Source of the DNA: Sphingobacterium paludis | GTDB lineage: Bacteria > Bacteroidota > Bacteroidia > Sphingobacteriales > Sphingobacteriaceae | Reading direction: 5' to 3' | DNA: 64,000 bases | NCBI RefSeq assembly: GCF_004364125.1 | Contig: NZ_SNZV01000001.1 | Coordinates: forward strand, 62,001-126,000 | Shown here: positions 44,187 through 55,500 of the stretch, in pieces | Position numbering within the stretch: position 1 is the stretch's first letter | Layout of the letters: each line of letters begins with the position of its first letter | The notes under the pieces: generated by a model | What the model was told of the DNA's origin: nothing | Database searches by the model: none | What the model saw: the letters and a program-made list of their open reading frames with translations, nothing else | Made by a program: the position numbers and the translations under genes

Positions 44187-45506
44187 ATGTCTACAGCACA
44201 AAAAAAATCATTATTTCCTTTTATTCTTATGGTCATATTGGTAGTCGTGGCCTTTTTTAATCCATCCTTACCTGAAAATGGTAATGAATATGAGTATAAT
44301 GCCGCGGATGTCGCCTGGATGCTTACTTCCACGGCGCTAGTTTTGATCATGACACCCGGTTTAGCTTATTTTTATGGTGGTATGGTGAAAAAGAAAAACG
44401 TTATCTCCACGATGTTGCAGAGTTTCATATGTATGGCTGTTGTTGCCGTGATTTGGATTGCCTTTGGATTTAGCTTGGTTTTTGGCGAGTCCATAGGTGG
44501 CGTAATCGGCAACCCCATGAGTTTCTTCATGTTTAACGGCGTGCTTGATCACGAGCCTTGGGGCGGTGCGCCCACCATACCATTTACGCTGTTTGCTATG
44601 TATCAGCTTAAGTTTGCCATCATAACACCTGCTCTTATCACGGGTGCTTTTGCAGAGCGTATTCGCTTTACTTCATATATCCTTTTTATATGTCTGTTTT
44701 TTATCTTTATCTATGCTCCATTGGCGCATGCTACCTGGCACCCCGACGGTGTTTTATTTAAAATGGGCGTTTTGGATTTCGCAGGTGGTACCGTGGTTCA
44801 TATGTCGGCAGGGCTAACGGCCCTCGCTTCGGCCATCTATTTAAAGCAGGGGAATGAATGCAAAGAACACACGCCGGCAAGGATCACCTATGTGTTGTTG
44901 GGAACGGGTTTATTATGGTTCGGATGGTTTGGCTTTAATGCAGGATCTGCATTTGGTGCTACTGCACTTGCAGCAACTGCGATGGCGACCACGACAGCAG
45001 CCTCTGGCGCAGCGGCTCTTATGTATATTCTATTTGACGCTGCACGCGGTACCAAGCCATCCGCGATGGGAACTTGTATTGGCGTTGTTGTTGGCTTAGT
45101 AGCTATTACGCCAGCAGCTGGTTTCGTCACGGTACCACATTCCATCGTTATCGGTGCCGTTGCAGCCATCATCAGTCGTTTGCTTATCGACTGGCGCACA
45201 AAATCAAATATTGATGACACCCTCGATGTTTTTCCAAGCCATGGTGTAGGCGGTATGGTCGGGATGATATTGACTGGGGTTTTCGCCCATTCGGCAATCA
45301 ATGGGGCCGTAGAAACAAACGGGTTATATTACGGCGAGACCGGCTTGTTTACAGCACATATCATCGGTCTTATCGGTGCAACAGTTTTTATTCTCGTGGT
45401 GGCGTTTATCCTTTTAAAAGTTACAGATCTTATCACACCGTTACGCGTTAATGCACAGGAAGAGCTGGAAGGGCTCGATCTTTCGCAGCACGGCGAAAAG
45501 CTTTAA
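44187..45506 (+). CDS. amtB: Ammonium transporter
   Basis: The 439-residue protein has about eleven transmembrane helices. The pore histidines are seen in VVHMSAG and FPSHGVGG, and FAERIRF marks the conserved cytoplasmic loop. An extra hydrophobic N-terminal segment (FPFILMVILVVVAFF) precedes the first channel helix and may be a signal peptide. It conducts ammonium across the inner membrane. No PII (glnK) gene is adjacent. Confidence 0.94.
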   Translation: MSTAQKKSLFPFILMVILVVVAFFNPSLPENGNEYEYNAADVAWMLTSTALVLIMTPGLAYFYGGMVKKKNVISTMLQSFICMAVVAVIWIAFGFSLVFGESIGGVIGNPMSFFMFNGVLDHEPWGGAPTIPFTLFAMYQLKFAIITPALITGAFAERIRFTSYILFICLFFIFIYAPLAHATWHPDGVLFKMGVLDFAGGTVVHMSAGLTALASAIYLKQGNECKEHTPARITYVLLGTGLLWFGWFGFNAGSAFGATALAATAMATTTAASGAAALMYILFDAARGTKPSAMGTCIGVVVGLVAITPAAGFVTVPHSIVIGAVAAIISRLLIDWRTKSNIDDTLDVFPSHGVGGMVGMILTGVFAHSAINGAVETNGLYYGETGLFTAHIIGLIGATVFILVVAFILLKVTDLITPLRVNAQEELEGLDLSQHGEKL

Positions 45507-45543
45507 AATATCTTACTACTAACTAAATCCAATTGTGAATGTG

Positions 45544-45571
45544 CCGTGTTCGTCAACGAACACGGTTTTTT
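45544..45571 (+). terminator. Rho-independent terminator after amtB
   Basis: CCGTGTTCG (45544-45552) pairs with CGAACACGG (45557-45565), followed by TTTTTT. Confidence 0.85.
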
Positions 45572-45609
45572 ATTGCCAATTAAACCGTAATTATCTGCCC
45601 TAAAAAATC

Positions 45610-45617
45610 TATATTTG
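45610..45617 (+). promoter_or_regulatory. Putative -7 box for lepA
   Basis: TATATTTG is a full match to TAnnTTTG, 29 bp before the lepA start. No clear -33 TTTG was found. Confidence 0.4.
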
Positions 45618-45646
45618 CCATTTAGAATTATTGGATAAAAACCTGT

Positions 45647-47437
45647 ATGAAGCATATACGTAATTTTTGTATTATCGCACATATTGACCACGGCAAAAGT
45701 ACCTTGGCGGATAGGCTGTTGGAGTTTACGAACACCATCTCGCAACGTGAGGCTCAAGCGCAACTTCTGGATAATATGGATTTGGAACGCGAGCGGGGTA
45801 TCACGATTAAATCCCACGCTATCCAAATGGAGTATACCCAGGATGGTCAGCAATATATACTTAACCTTATCGACACACCGGGACACGTAGATTTCTCTTA
45901 CGAGGTATCGCGTTCTATCGCGGCATGTGAAGGTGCCCTGCTTATCGTAGATGCTTCCCAAGGCATTCAAGCGCAAACCATTTCCAACTTATACTTGGCG
46001 TTAGAGCACGATTTAGAAATTATTCCTATCCTCAATAAGATGGATCTTCCGGGTGCAATGCCCGAAGAGGTTAAAGATCAAATCATTGACCTCATTGGAG
46101 GAAAGCGCGAAGAAATTATTCCCGCTTCCGGTAAGACGGGAATGGGTGTTCCCGATATCCTTCGGGCAATTGTAGAGCGTATCCCAGCACCAGTAGGTGA
46201 TCCGCAGGCACCCCTGCAAGCCTTGATCTTTGATTCGGTATTTAATTCGTTCCGCGGAATCATGGCTTATTTCAAAGTGGAAAACGGTGAAATACGAAAA
46301 GGGGATAAAGTGAAGTTTGTCGCGACAGGAAAGGAATACTTCGCTGATGAAATCGGTACGTTAAAACTGAATCAGGTTGCCAAAGATGTCGTTAAAACGG
46401 GCGATGTCGGTTATATCATATCTGGAATAAAAGAGGCGCGGGAAGTAAAAGTAGGCGATACGATTACCCATCGCGAGCGTCCTTGTGCTGAAGCGATACA
46501 AGGATTTGAAGAAGTTAAGCCGATGGTATTTGCCGGGATTTATCCAGTCGATACCGAAGATTACGAAGAGCTGCGTGAATCGATGCATCGTTTGCAGTTA
46601 AATGATGCTTCGTTGGTGTTTGAGCCAGAATCTTCTGCGGCTTTAGGTTTCGGATTCCGTTGTGGTTTCTTGGGCATGCTACACATGGAGATCATCCAAG
46701 AACGTTTGGAACGCGAGTTTGACATGACGGTTATTACAACCGTGCCCAACGTTTCCTACAAAGCGTTCATGACGAAAGAACAGGAAGAGGTTACCGTGCA
46801 TAACCCTTCGGATCTTCCTGATCCCAGCAAGTTAGACTTTATTGAAGAGCCTTATATCAAAGCTAATATTATTACAAAGTCTGACTTCGTCGGACCGGTG
46901 ATGTCGCTCTGTATTCAAAAACGCGGAACGATCATCAATCAATCGTATTTAACATCCGATCGTGTCGAGCTGGTATTTGAAATGCCTATGGGTGAAATCG
47001 TATTCGATTTTTATGATAAGTTAAAGACGATATCGAAAGGCTATGCCTCTTTTGACTACCATCAGATCGGTTACCGAAAATCCGATTTGGTGAAGTTGGA
47101 TATCCGCTTGAATGACGAGCCTGTAGATGCGCTATCTTCATTAATTCACCGCAGTAATGCGTACGATTTCGGAAAGAAAATCTGTGAAAAATTGAAAGAA
47201 TTATTGCCGCGCCAGCAATTTGAGATTCGTATCCAGGCATCTATTGGCGCGAAGATTATCGCACGTGAAACCATCTCCGCACTTCGGAAAGATGTAACGG
47301 CCAAGTGTTACGGGGGCGACATATCCCGTAAACGCAAGTTGTTGGAAAAACAGAAAAAAGGTAAAAAGCGTATGCGCCAGGTAGGGAATGTCGAGATTCC
47401 GCAGTCTGCCTTTATGGCCGTGCTGAAATTAGATTAA
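45647..47437 (+). CDS. lepA: Elongation factor 4 (back-translocating GTPase)
   Basis: The 596-residue GTPase has G1 AHIDHGKST, the RGITIKSHA switch, G3 DTPGHVDF, G4 NKMDLPGA and the LepA-specific C-terminal domain ([20 protein letters not shown] and [21 protein letters not shown] region). It acts on stalled or mistranslocated ribosomes. folD starts 41 bp downstream and may be co-transcribed. Confidence 0.97.
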   Translation: MKHIRNFCIIAHIDHGKSTLADRLLEFTNTISQREAQAQLLDNMDLERERGITIKSHAIQMEYTQDGQQYILNLIDTPGHVDFSYEVSRSIAACEGALLIVDASQGIQAQTISNLYLALEHDLEIIPILNKMDLPGAMPEEVKDQIIDLIGGKREEIIPASGKTGMGVPDILRAIVERIPAPVGDPQAPLQALIFDSVFNSFRGIMAYFKVENGEIRKGDKVKFVATGKEYFADEIGTLKLNQVAKDVVKTGDVGYIISGIKEAREVKVGDTITHRERPCAEAIQGFEEVKPMVFAGIYPVDTEDYEELRESMHRLQLNDASLVFEPESSAALGFGFRCGFLGMLHMEIIQERLEREFDMTVITTVPNVSYKAFMTKEQEEVTVHNPSDLPDPSKLDFIEEPYIKANIITKSDFVGPVMSLCIQKRGTIINQSYLTSDRVELVFEMPMGEIVFDFYDKLKTISKGYASFDYHQIGYRKSDLVKLDIRLNDEPVDALSSLIHRSNAYDFGKKICEKLKELLPRQQFEIRIQASIGAKIIARETISALRKDVTAKCYGGDISRKRKLLEKQKKGKKRMRQVGNVEIPQSAFMAVLKLD

Positions 47438-47478
47438 TAACGAGTAATCCACCACACCTATTACGTACACGAGTAAAC

Positions 47479-48363
47479 ATGAATTTATTAGATGGAAAGC
47501 TGGTATCAGCAAAAATAAAAGAAGACATCAAAATAGAAGCGGCGCAATTTACGGCGCAGGCGGGGCGTAAGCCGCATTTGGTTGCTATTTTAGTGGGTAA
47601 CGATGGCGGGAGCGAAACGTACGTGGCCAGCAAAATGCGTAACTGCGAGTTGGTAGGTTTCGAGTCTACCAATATTCGTTACGGTGTTGACATTACAGAG
47701 GCTGCGCTTATCGAAAAGATCAATGAAATTAATCAAGATCCAACGATAGATGGTTTGATCGTACAATTGCCGCTACCCAAGCATATTGACCCAGATAAAA
47801 TCACCGAAGCAATAGACTACCGCAAAGATGTGGACGGCTTTCACCCCATTAATTTAGGGCGGATGCAGCGTAACCTTCCTTGCTTTATCCCGGCGACACC
47901 GTATGGTATCATGCTGATGCTGGGATATTATGGTATAGAAACAGCCGGCAAAAAAGCAGTCGTGGTGGGACGCAGTAATATCGTAGGCTCACCGATGAGT
48001 ATTCTATTGGCACGGAATAGCCAACCGGGCAATTGTACCGTTACGCTTACGCATAGCCGCACAGCAAATTTGAAAGAGGAGATTCTTGCTGGAGATATTG
48101 TAGTTGCCGCTATAGGCCGTAAGAACTTCGTTACGGCAGAAATGGTGAAAGAAGGCGCGGTCGTGATCGATGTGGGTATAAACCGCGAAGACTCTACAGA
48201 AACAAAATCTGGATTTAAGCTCTACGGCGATGTGCATTTTGAAGAAGTTGCCAAAAAAGCTTCATGGATTACACCCGTTCCGGGTGGGGTAGGGCTGATG
48301 ACGATTGTAGGCTTGTTAAAAAATACCTTGGAAGCCGCAAAAGGCACCATATATGCTAAGTAA
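47479..48363 (+). CDS. folD: Methylenetetrahydrofolate dehydrogenase/cyclohydrolase
   Basis: The 294-residue bifunctional enzyme has [10 protein letters not shown] with the catalytic Lys, [11 protein letters not shown], and [13 protein letters not shown] for NADP binding, with [10 protein letters not shown] near the end. It interconverts methylene-, methenyl- and formyl-tetrahydrofolate in the cytoplasm. Length and motifs are standard. Confidence 0.97.
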   Translation: MNLLDGKLVSAKIKEDIKIEAAQFTAQAGRKPHLVAILVGNDGGSETYVASKMRNCELVGFESTNIRYGVDITEAALIEKINEINQDPTIDGLIVQLPLPKHIDPDKITEAIDYRKDVDGFHPINLGRMQRNLPCFIPATPYGIMLMLGYYGIETAGKKAVVVGRSNIVGSPMSILLARNSQPGNCTVTLTHSRTANLKEEILAGDIVVAAIGRKNFVTAEMVKEGAVVIDVGINREDSTETKSGFKLYGDVHFEEVAKKASWITPVPGGVGLMTIVGLLKNTLEAAKGTIYAK

Positions 48364-48444
48364 TATCCTTCGATGCTTTTGGTACAAATATTGTTGGTGA
48401 TAAACGGTTAGCCATCAGTGTATTTTAAACAAAAGTTAGGGAAT

Positions 48445-48951
48445 ATGAAAAAGTTAGCTTTATTAGCCGTTGTTGCTGGAGCAATTAGTTTTACAGCATG
48501 CAATAGTACTCCATCAAAAGACAAGAATGCAGACGGCGAAGTTTCTGCCGGCGAACACTTAGACCATACGGTGGAAGAAGTAGAAGACCACAGCGAGCAC
48601 GCGCATGCCGAAATGGATAAAGACATCGCGGAAGCGAAAGCGCGTGTGAAAAAGGCAGAGGCCGATTTAGAAGCGGCTGTTCAAAAGAAAGATAAGGAAG
48701 CTGAAAGAGCTGCCCAAGAGTCTTTGAACGAGGCAAATTCGGCTTGGGATAGGGTAAAGGCAACGGCGAAGAAAGCCGGTCATGCTGTGGAAGAAGGTAC
48801 TGAAAAGGCCGTTGATGCCACAGGTAGAGCAGCAGCGTCCACAGGTCGAGCAATAGACCGCGCTATTGATAAAACCGCCGACAAAGCAAATCAAGTAGCG
48901 GAAGATGCCGAACGCAAAGCAAAAAACGTAAAAGAGGCTTTAAAAGATTAG
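48445..48951 (+). CDS. Histidine-rich, coiled-coil lipoprotein
   Basis: From ATG 48445 the 168-residue product starts MKKLALLAVVAGAISFTAC, a lipoprotein signal with Cys19 in FTAC. The next 35 residues are rich in His, Glu and Asp (GEHLDHTVEEVEDHSEHAH), a possible metal-binding stretch. The remainder is a long amphipathic Ala/Lys/Glu helix with repeated AxxAxxK patterns like YtxH or LEA-type stress proteins. The upstream GTG at 48418 would hide the signal. Function unknown. A strong terminator follows. Confidence 0.75.
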   Translation: MKKLALLAVVAGAISFTACNSTPSKDKNADGEVSAGEHLDHTVEEVEDHSEHAHAEMDKDIAEAKARVKKAEADLEAAVQKKDKEAERAAQESLNEANSAWDRVKATAKKAGHAVEEGTEKAVDATGRAAASTGRAIDRAIDKTADKANQVAEDAERKAKNVKEALKD

Positions 48952-48973
48952 CGATACATCATGCTATTGCAAG

Positions 48974-49003
48974 ACGCCAAACATCGTGTTTGGCGTTTTT
49001 TTT
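48974..49003 (+). terminator. Rho-independent terminator after the His-rich lipoprotein gene
   Basis: ACGCCAAAC pairs with GTTTGGCGT (48974-48982, 48988-48996), 5-nt loop, then eight T. Confidence 0.88.
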
Positions 49004-49051
49004 ATGCAATACTTGCTCGTCTCTCGTGGTCACATATTAAAGAAAATAAGG

Positions 49052-49498
49052 ATGGAATTAAAAAAACAATTGCTGGAATATTGTCTTCAAAAAAATGAAG
49101 AGCGTCTGAACGAAATTGTTTACGCGATACAGCAGGCGCAAGAAGCTATAGAAAGCGATACCAAAAGTAGCGCCGGTGACAAATATGAAACCTCTCGGGA
49201 AATGGTTCAGCAAGATCTGAACCGCTACCAAAATCAACTGATACAGGCCAAAAAGGACGCCGTCATTTTACAGCATATCGCTCTGGAAGAAAGGGAAACT
49301 GTCGGAGTGGGCTCGCTCGTCGAGACAGATCATGGGTTTTACCTGATAGCAATAAGTCTGGGTAAATATAGTCTTCATAATCATGACTTTATGATTATAT
49401 CGGGCTCGTCGCCTATTGGCCGACTGTTAACCGGAAACAAAGTGGGCGCTACCATTCAGTTTAACGGGAAGGTTCAAACGATACGAGCCATTACCTAA
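49052..49498 (+). CDS. GreA/GreB-like protein
   Basis: The 148-residue protein starts at ATG 49052 (MELKKQLLEYCLQKN) after an AAGG sequence. An N-terminal coiled-coil with SSAGDKYETSREM and QNQLIQAKKDA is followed by a compact C-terminal FKBP-like domain (VGVGSLVETDHGFYLIAIS...SPIGRLLTGNKVGATI). This is the Gre-factor layout, but the acidic tip residues that trigger RNA cleavage in GreA are not clear. Such Bacteroidota proteins are often mislabelled 3-oxoacyl-ACP synthase. A role at RNA polymerase is inferred. The longer frame from 48986 runs into the preceding terminator. Confidence 0.7.
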   Translation: MELKKQLLEYCLQKNEERLNEIVYAIQQAQEAIESDTKSSAGDKYETSREMVQQDLNRYQNQLIQAKKDAVILQHIALEERETVGVGSLVETDHGFYLIAISLGKYSLHNHDFMIISGSSPIGRLLTGNKVGATIQFNGKVQTIRAIT

Positions 49499-49591
49499 AT
49501 CAGCACATGATCACGCAATAAAAACGAAACAATTACTACCGCGCATTGTTCACTAGTGTATAAAGCAAGTTTTAACAAAATAGGACTGTTT

Positions 49592-50083
49592 ATGAAGTCA
49601 ATGATAAAAAGCTGGGTAGTCATATTGCTTATTGTACTTATCTTTTCCGTTCTTCATCGTTGCAAACCACAGGTTTCCGATGTCGACGTGAAAGCCAAAG
49701 TGGAATCTGCATTGGGTAGTAATCCTAATGTCATCGTTGGTGTGAAGAGAGGGAAGGTTACGCTTTCTGGCATTGTGGCAACGGAAGAAGAAAAGAGAAA
49801 TCTTACGGCGGCGGCAAAAGAGGCTGATCCGCAAAACGTAAAAGACGTTATTGACGACCTCACGGTTGCTGAGCTTCCGCAGGATAGTGTCACGAACGAT
49901 ATTGAATTGACCGATCAGTTGCAAGAAGTTATCAAATCACACCCCTCGTTGAATGGGCAGGTTAAGGATGGTGTAATAACGATGTCTGGCAGTATGAAGC
50001 AGCAAGATGTACAAGAGCTGAAAGTTCGTTTAGAGGAACTGCGTGCGAAACAACTCGATATGTCATCCGTGAAAGTAAACTAA
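49592..50083 (+). CDS. BON-domain envelope protein
   Basis: The 163-residue protein starts at ATG 49592 with a hydrophobic segment (SWVVILLIVLIFSVL) that is a signal or anchor. Two BON-like units follow: VDVKAKVESALGSNPNVIV with GKVTLSGIV, and TDQLQEVIKSHPSLNG with GVITMSG. BON domains bind phospholipid or glycan and stabilise the envelope (as in OsmY). The SH3-domain gene follows 9 bp later, so they form an operon. Confidence 0.82.
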   Translation: MKSMIKSWVVILLIVLIFSVLHRCKPQVSDVDVKAKVESALGSNPNVIVGVKRGKVTLSGIVATEEEKRNLTAAAKEADPQNVKDVIDDLTVAELPQDSVTNDIELTDQLQEVIKSHPSLNGQVKDGVITMSGSMKQQDVQELKVRLEELRAKQLDMSSVKVN

Positions 50084-50092
50084 ATTAATGAT

Positions 50093-50518
50093 ATGGCATT
50101 AGTCGATAAATACAAAGGTTTATTAGAAACGGCCAAAAATTCTGATATAGAAGATTTGGCGTTTTACGAGCAGGATGATCAACTTTACGTAGTCGGTACA
50201 ACAGCTAACGCAGATATCAAAAATAAACTTTGGGATGTATATAGCCAACTCGATCCCAATTACATCGGCGGTGATGTGGTCTTGAATATAGAGGTGATGG
50301 ATTCGGTGCAGGGCATACAAGCACGTATTGTCAGCCAAGATCCTTTTCTTAATCTACGCAAAGGTCCAGGGACAAATCTCCCGGTTCTCGCTGAAGTGGG
50401 AAAAGACGAGCTTATCACACTAATCAGCCGTGCAAACGACCAATGGTGGCTTGTACGCACGAAAGCCGGTATTGAAGGGTATTGTTACGCGCAATATGTT
50501 GAGCCGGTCGAAAAGTGA
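50093..50518 (+). CDS. SH3b-domain protein with BON-like N-terminus
   Basis: The 141-residue protein has an N-terminal part (VDKYKGLLETAKNSDIEDLAFYEQDDQLYVVG) with a BON-like or LysM-associated pattern and a C-terminal bacterial SH3 domain (PFLNLRKGPGTNLPVLAEVGK ... WWLVRTKAGIEGYCYAQYV). No signal peptide is present. SH3b domains often bind cell-wall peptides. It is probably co-expressed with the BON protein. Confidence 0.8.
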   Translation: MALVDKYKGLLETAKNSDIEDLAFYEQDDQLYVVGTTANADIKNKLWDVYSQLDPNYIGGDVVLNIEVMDSVQGIQARIVSQDPFLNLRKGPGTNLPVLAEVGKDELITLISRANDQWWLVRTKAGIEGYCYAQYVEPVEK

Positions 50519-50545
50519 TGGTTTAGCACAACTTCCACGTCAACG

Positions 50546-51382
50546 CTAGCCAATATCTTCCAATCTAAATGTTTCGTTGAGCCGTATTCCCTTCTCGGTG
50601 CGCTGCAAAGTGCAGCAGGGATGCACAGGATCGTGCTCTAAAAATAGAATATATTCATTATCAACGATCTCTTCCCAGTAGTGTTGGCGCTCTTCCATTG
50701 TTGTTAGGGGGCGAACGTCATAACTCATCACATAGGGCAACGGAATATGGCCTACCGAGGGCAGGAGGTCGGCCATGTATAAGATGGTTTTACCTTTGTA
50801 TGTAATTTGGGGTAGCATCATAGCCTCGGTATGGCCGTAAGCGTAGCGTAGGGCTATATGTTCGGAAAAACCATCGCCATCCGCGACGAAATGTAATTGA
50901 CCGCTTTCTTGTATCGGCATTATATTTTCCTTTAAAAACGAAGCCTTTTCTCGAGGATTCGGATTCAAGGCCCAATGCCAGTGCTTTTCATTACTCCAAA
51001 AACGCGCATTTTTAAATGCAGGACTAAGCCGCTCCCCTTCGCGTACTACCGCGCCGCCGCAATGATCAAAATGAAGGTGTGTCAGGATAACATCGGTTAC
51101 ATCATCTCGATGAAAGCCGTATTTCGCCAGCGAACTATCGATAGTTGCATCGCCATGCCGAAAATAGTGTCCGAAAAATTTATCATCTTGCTTGTCGCCA
51201 AGCGCGGTATCAATCAAGATCAGGTTTTTACCATCTTCAATAAGGAGCAGGCGCGTAGCCCATGTACAGAGGTTTCGCTCATCTGCAGGATTTGTTTTTT
51301 GCCAGATTGATTGCGGTACAACGCCAAACATCGCGCCGCCATCTAATTTAAAGAATCCAGTATCTATCGTGTAAAGGTTCAT
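50546..51382 (-). CDS. Metallo-beta-lactamase-fold hydrolase
   Basis: The 278-residue protein has the zinc motif THLHFDHCGG (His102, His104, Asp106, His107), with further ligands in YGHTEAM and FLEHDP. There is no signal peptide, so a cytoplasmic hydrolase such as a lactonase or glyoxalase-II relative is more likely than a beta-lactamase. The substrate is unknown. It stands alone, converging on the SH3 gene. Confidence 0.87.
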   Translation of the reverse strand: MNLYTIDTGFFKLDGGAMFGVVPQSIWQKTNPADERNLCTWATRLLLIEDGKNLILIDTALGDKQDDKFFGHYFRHGDATIDSSLAKYGFHRDDVTDVILTHLHFDHCGGAVVREGERLSPAFKNARFWSNEKHWHWALNPNPREKASFLKENIMPIQESGQLHFVADGDGFSEHIALRYAYGHTEAMMLPQITYKGKTILYMADLLPSVGHIPLPYVMSYDVRPLTTMEERQHYWEEIVDNEYILFLEHDPVHPCCTLQRTEKGIRLNETFRLEDIG

Positions 51383-51766
51383 CGTACGTAATTAATTTTA
51401 TGACATGCTCAACTTTCCAATTTTGATCATAAGAAGCAGCGTTCTGCCAACGTGCTTTTCATGCGTACGGACAACGGCTGTCGAAGGTAAACATTGTATT
51501 GATCAAGTGGCTAAGCATGCAACATGTTGACTTTTCGCATGAGCCATTGCTGAAGCTTTTTTATAGCCCGCTCTTCCAAATTTAAAAAATTAAAGTGAAG
51601 AATGGTGGTATGGCGCAGGATGAGAATCTGAAAGCATGCTTATCAAGCCAATAATACGCGCAAATAGGATAGCTGTGTCGGTTGCATACACATTCGATAG
51701 TATAACCGTGATAAAAATAGTATTTTTAAAATATAGATGATAAGCTTAGCTTTAAATGGATACCGT
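51383..51766. other. 384-bp intergenic region without a supported gene
   Basis: This gap between the divergent MBL hydrolase and methyltransferase genes is AT-rich. No RNA gene, hairpin or consensus promoter was recognised beyond scattered A/T runs. Confidence 0.5.
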
Positions 51767-52474
51767 ATGAAATCAACTCTACAAGAAATTGAATCACGAT
51801 TTGACAAGGAGGTCGAGCGCTTTTCTAGCTTAGAAACTGGTCAACAGACTACATTGGATGCTCCTTTTAATATGGAGCTTATTACAGCGGCTATAGCGAA
51901 ACGTTATCCTACACTGACGTCGGTGTTAGACATCGGCTGCGGGGCCGGTAATTATGCGGTCAAGTTATTGGAAAAGGTTCAATGCGTGGATGTCACGCTG
52001 GTCGATCTTAGTCAGCCCATGCTCGATAAAGCGCGCATGCGTGTGCAGGCCGCCACCTCAGGAACCGTAACCACGAAGAAGGGCGATTTCCGAACCGTAA
52101 CGTTAGTAAAAGAAGGCTATGACGTTATTATCGCCACGGCAGTGCTGCACCATCTTCGAGAAGATCACGACTGGGAAGCGAGCTTTCGCAAACTGCACGC
52201 ATTGTTAAAAGACGGCGGAAGTTTGTGGATCTTCGATTTGGTACAGCAGCAAGACGAGCAGCTACAGAAGTTGATTTATACCGACTATTATGGCGATTAC
52301 CTGACGGGGCTAAAGGACGAAGCCTATCGTGATCATGTGTTTGCTTATATTGAAAAGGAGGATACGCCGAAAGATCTGATGTACCAGTTGGATCTCCTTC
52401 GACGAGTTGGTTTTAAACAGGTGGATATCCTGCACAAGAATCTGTGTTTCGCATCGTTTGTCGGTATCAAGTAG
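51767..52474 (+). CDS. Class I SAM-dependent methyltransferase
   Basis: From ATG 51767 (MKSTLQEIESRFDKEVERF) the protein has 235 residues with SAM motif I VLDIGCGAGNYA, acidic motif II in VTLVDLSQPML and AVLHHL at the position of the post-II catalytic region. The substrate is unknown. An ATG at 51737 would add ten residues. It is monocistronic and converges with the efflux operon, with the latter's terminator between them. Confidence 0.85.
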   Translation: MKSTLQEIESRFDKEVERFSSLETGQQTTLDAPFNMELITAAIAKRYPTLTSVLDIGCGAGNYAVKLLEKVQCVDVTLVDLSQPMLDKARMRVQAATSGTVTTKKGDFRTVTLVKEGYDVIIATAVLHHLREDHDWEASFRKLHALLKDGGSLWIFDLVQQQDEQLQKLIYTDYYGDYLTGLKDEAYRDHVFAYIEKEDTPKDLMYQLDLLRRVGFKQVDILHKNLCFASFVGIK

Positions 52475-52509
52475 TGCCGACTTTTGCTGATCCAGCTATG
52501 GTATGCTAT

Positions 52510-52540
52510 AAAAAAAGAGGGCATCGTTTCCATGCCCTCT
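52510..52540 (-). terminator. Rho-independent terminator of the RND efflux operon
   Basis: AGAGGGCAT (52516-52524) pairs with ATGCCCTCT (52532-52540); the minus strand continues with a run of U (52510-52516). It is 27 bp beyond the RND stop codon. Confidence 0.85.
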
Positions 52541-52566
52541 TGTACGGTGTTACCTATAATGTGCTA

Positions 52567-55500
52567 TTAATGAGCACTTAAGTTTTTAGCTTTTTCCTCA
52601 TCAAAAGAAGCTTCCAACTCAGCAAGCTTTTTCTTTCCATAAGCCATTTTTGTAATGACATAAAACAGTACCGGTACGATAAAGATGGCAATAAGCGTTG
52701 CAGCCATCATTCCCCCGAATACCGTCCAGCCAATAGTCTGACGGGAAAATGCCCCGGCACCAGTCGATAGCATCAACGGGATAATCCCGAGAATGAAGGC
52801 AAACGATGTCATGATGATAGGGCGAAGCCTTAACTTCACGGCATCGATGATTGCATCCATTAACGGCATGCCGATATCCACCCGCTCCTTCGCGAATTCG
52901 ACAATCAAAATCGCATTTTTCGCCGCCAGTCCGATAATGGTTACCAATCCGATTTGTGCGTAGATGTTGTTATCGAGCGTCGGGATAAGTGTTAAGGTAA
53001 GGATGGCACCAAAGATACCGATCGGTACGGACAATAAAATGGAGAATGGTACGGACCAACTTTCGTAAAGCGAAGCCAGTAGCAAGAACACAAAGATGAT
53101 ACATAGCGCAAAGATCATGATCGTCGTATTTCCAGACTGGCTTTCTTGTAAGGAGAGCCCTGAAAAATCATAGCTGTAACCATTTGGAAGCGTTTCGGCT
53201 GCCACCTCGGAAAGTGCGCGCAATGCATCTCCGGAACTGTAGCCTGGCGCTGCGGATCCACTAATTTCGATACTCCTGAAAATGTTATAGTGGTTGATGA
53301 TTGATGGATTTTGTACCATCTGCCATGTGACGAGTGTGCTTAACGGAACCGGTGAACCTTCCGTGTTGTTGACATATAATTTATTGATGTCTTCAATGTT
53401 CATACGGTAACTGTTATCCGCCTGTGTCACGACACGGAAGTTACGGCCGTAGCGCGTGAAATCATTGATGTAAGCGGAACCCAAGTAGGATGAAATCGTG
53501 CTGTAGATAGAAGATATAGGCACAAGCATCTTTTTCGCCTGCTCCCTATTTACCGCAATTTTAAAGTTTGGCGAATTTGAATTGAAGAGGGTATAGGCCA
53601 TTCCGATTTCAGGCCGCTGGTTTGCGGCACCCAAGAACTTGCCCACGACAGCCTCGAACTGTTTGATATCTACCGTTTGCTGATCTTGGATCATAAGTGA
53701 AAAACCTCCAGACGTTCCCAAACCTGGAATAGCAGGCGGGGTTACCGCAAGTACGCGTGCTTTGCCGTAGCTTGCATACTTACCCATGATAGCACCGGTA
53801 ATATCCGCAGCGGTACGCTTACGCTCCGCCCAAGGTTTTAGCGATACAAACAAGGTCGCGGCATTCGACTTAAATGATCTGTTCAAAATATTGATACCAG
53901 CAATCAACGTCACGTGCTCTATCTCTGGAAAATCTTTCCGGAACTGATCGTTTAATTCCGTCAAGACCGCGGCGGTACGGCTGGCTGATGAGCCCTCCGG
54001 CAAGTTAACTCCTGCGAAGAAAGAACCATTGTCCTCCGTCGGAATAAAGCCTGTTGGCTTGGTAGTAAACATGTAGCCTGTGCCAATGAAAATACATAGC
54101 AGAATAATCAGGGCCAATGGCGCGCGGCGTATCGATACCCGGACACCTTTGGAATATTTGTGCGTTACACGCTCAAACCATAAGTTAAACTTGTAGAAGA
54201 ATTTGTTCAAGCCTTTCGCGTCTTTGTTGACCGATGTCGGCTTTAATAGCAAGGAGCACAAGGCCGGCGTTAGCGATAAGGCAATAAAAGCCGAAAGCAT
54301 AACTGAAACCGCAATAGTTATCGCAAATTGCTGGTAAAGCTTACCAACCATACCTGGGATAAAACCAACGGGTATAAATACCGCGGCCAAAATCAAGGCA
54401 ATCGCAATAACGGGGGCGGTGATATCTTTCATCGCACGAACCGTAGCCTCGCGGGCACTCATTTTGTAATGATCAATATAATGCTGCACCGCTTCTACCA
54501 CCACAATCGCATCATCCACAACAATACCGATGGCTAAGACGAAGGCTAACAATGTTAAATTATTAATGGAAAAACCAAATAAGGTAAAGAAGATAAAAGT
54601 ACCGACAACCGATACCGGTATGGCCAACACCGGAATCAGCGTAGCTCTCCAGGATTGTAGGAAGAAAAATACAACCAAGGTCACCAAAATCAAGGCTTCC
54701 ACCAAGGTGTGGATTACCGAATCGATCGACGCGTGAACTACTGAAACCGTCTCATAACCCACGACATAGTCCACATCCTGCGGGAATGATTGTTTCATTT
54801 GGTCCAAAGCTGCATATATACCCTCGGCTGTTTCCACGGCGTTACCTCCTGGTGTTTGTGCCACCATCATACCCGTAGAAATCATCCCATCTGTGCGGGT
54901 GGTGGTCGCGTAGCTGAATTGACCTAGCTCTACACGCGCAACATCTTTCAATAGAACAATGGATCCATCCCGGTTTGATTTTACGATAATTTCTTCAAAA
55001 TCTTCTACAGAAGATAGATCCGAGTCGGTGATCACGGGGTATTCGAAGACCTGCGAATTTTGTAGGGGCGGCGCACCTACGGAACCACCTGGAATGCGAA
55101 GATTTTGTTCGGATATGGCTGTTGATACATCAGCGGGCGTTAACCGTAGTGCCGTCAGTTTATTGGCGTCGAGCCACACACGCATAGAAAACGGTTGACC
55201 AAATGCCGTAACATCACCCACGCCCTTTACCCGTAGGATAGCGTCTTTTACATATAAGTTGGCGTAGTTGGCCAAAAACTTATCATCGCGTGTTCCTTTG
55301 GGGGATACTAAAGACACCAGCATTAAAATGTCGGTGTTGGCTTTTCTCGTTACTACCCCTAAACGACGAACAGCTTCCGGCAAGGCCGGTTCCGCGATAC
55401 CTACACGGTTTTGGACATCCAATGTCGCTACGTCAATATCTGTCCCCACTTCGAATGTCACGGTAATCGTCGACTGTCCGTTTGAGGTACTGTTCGACGA

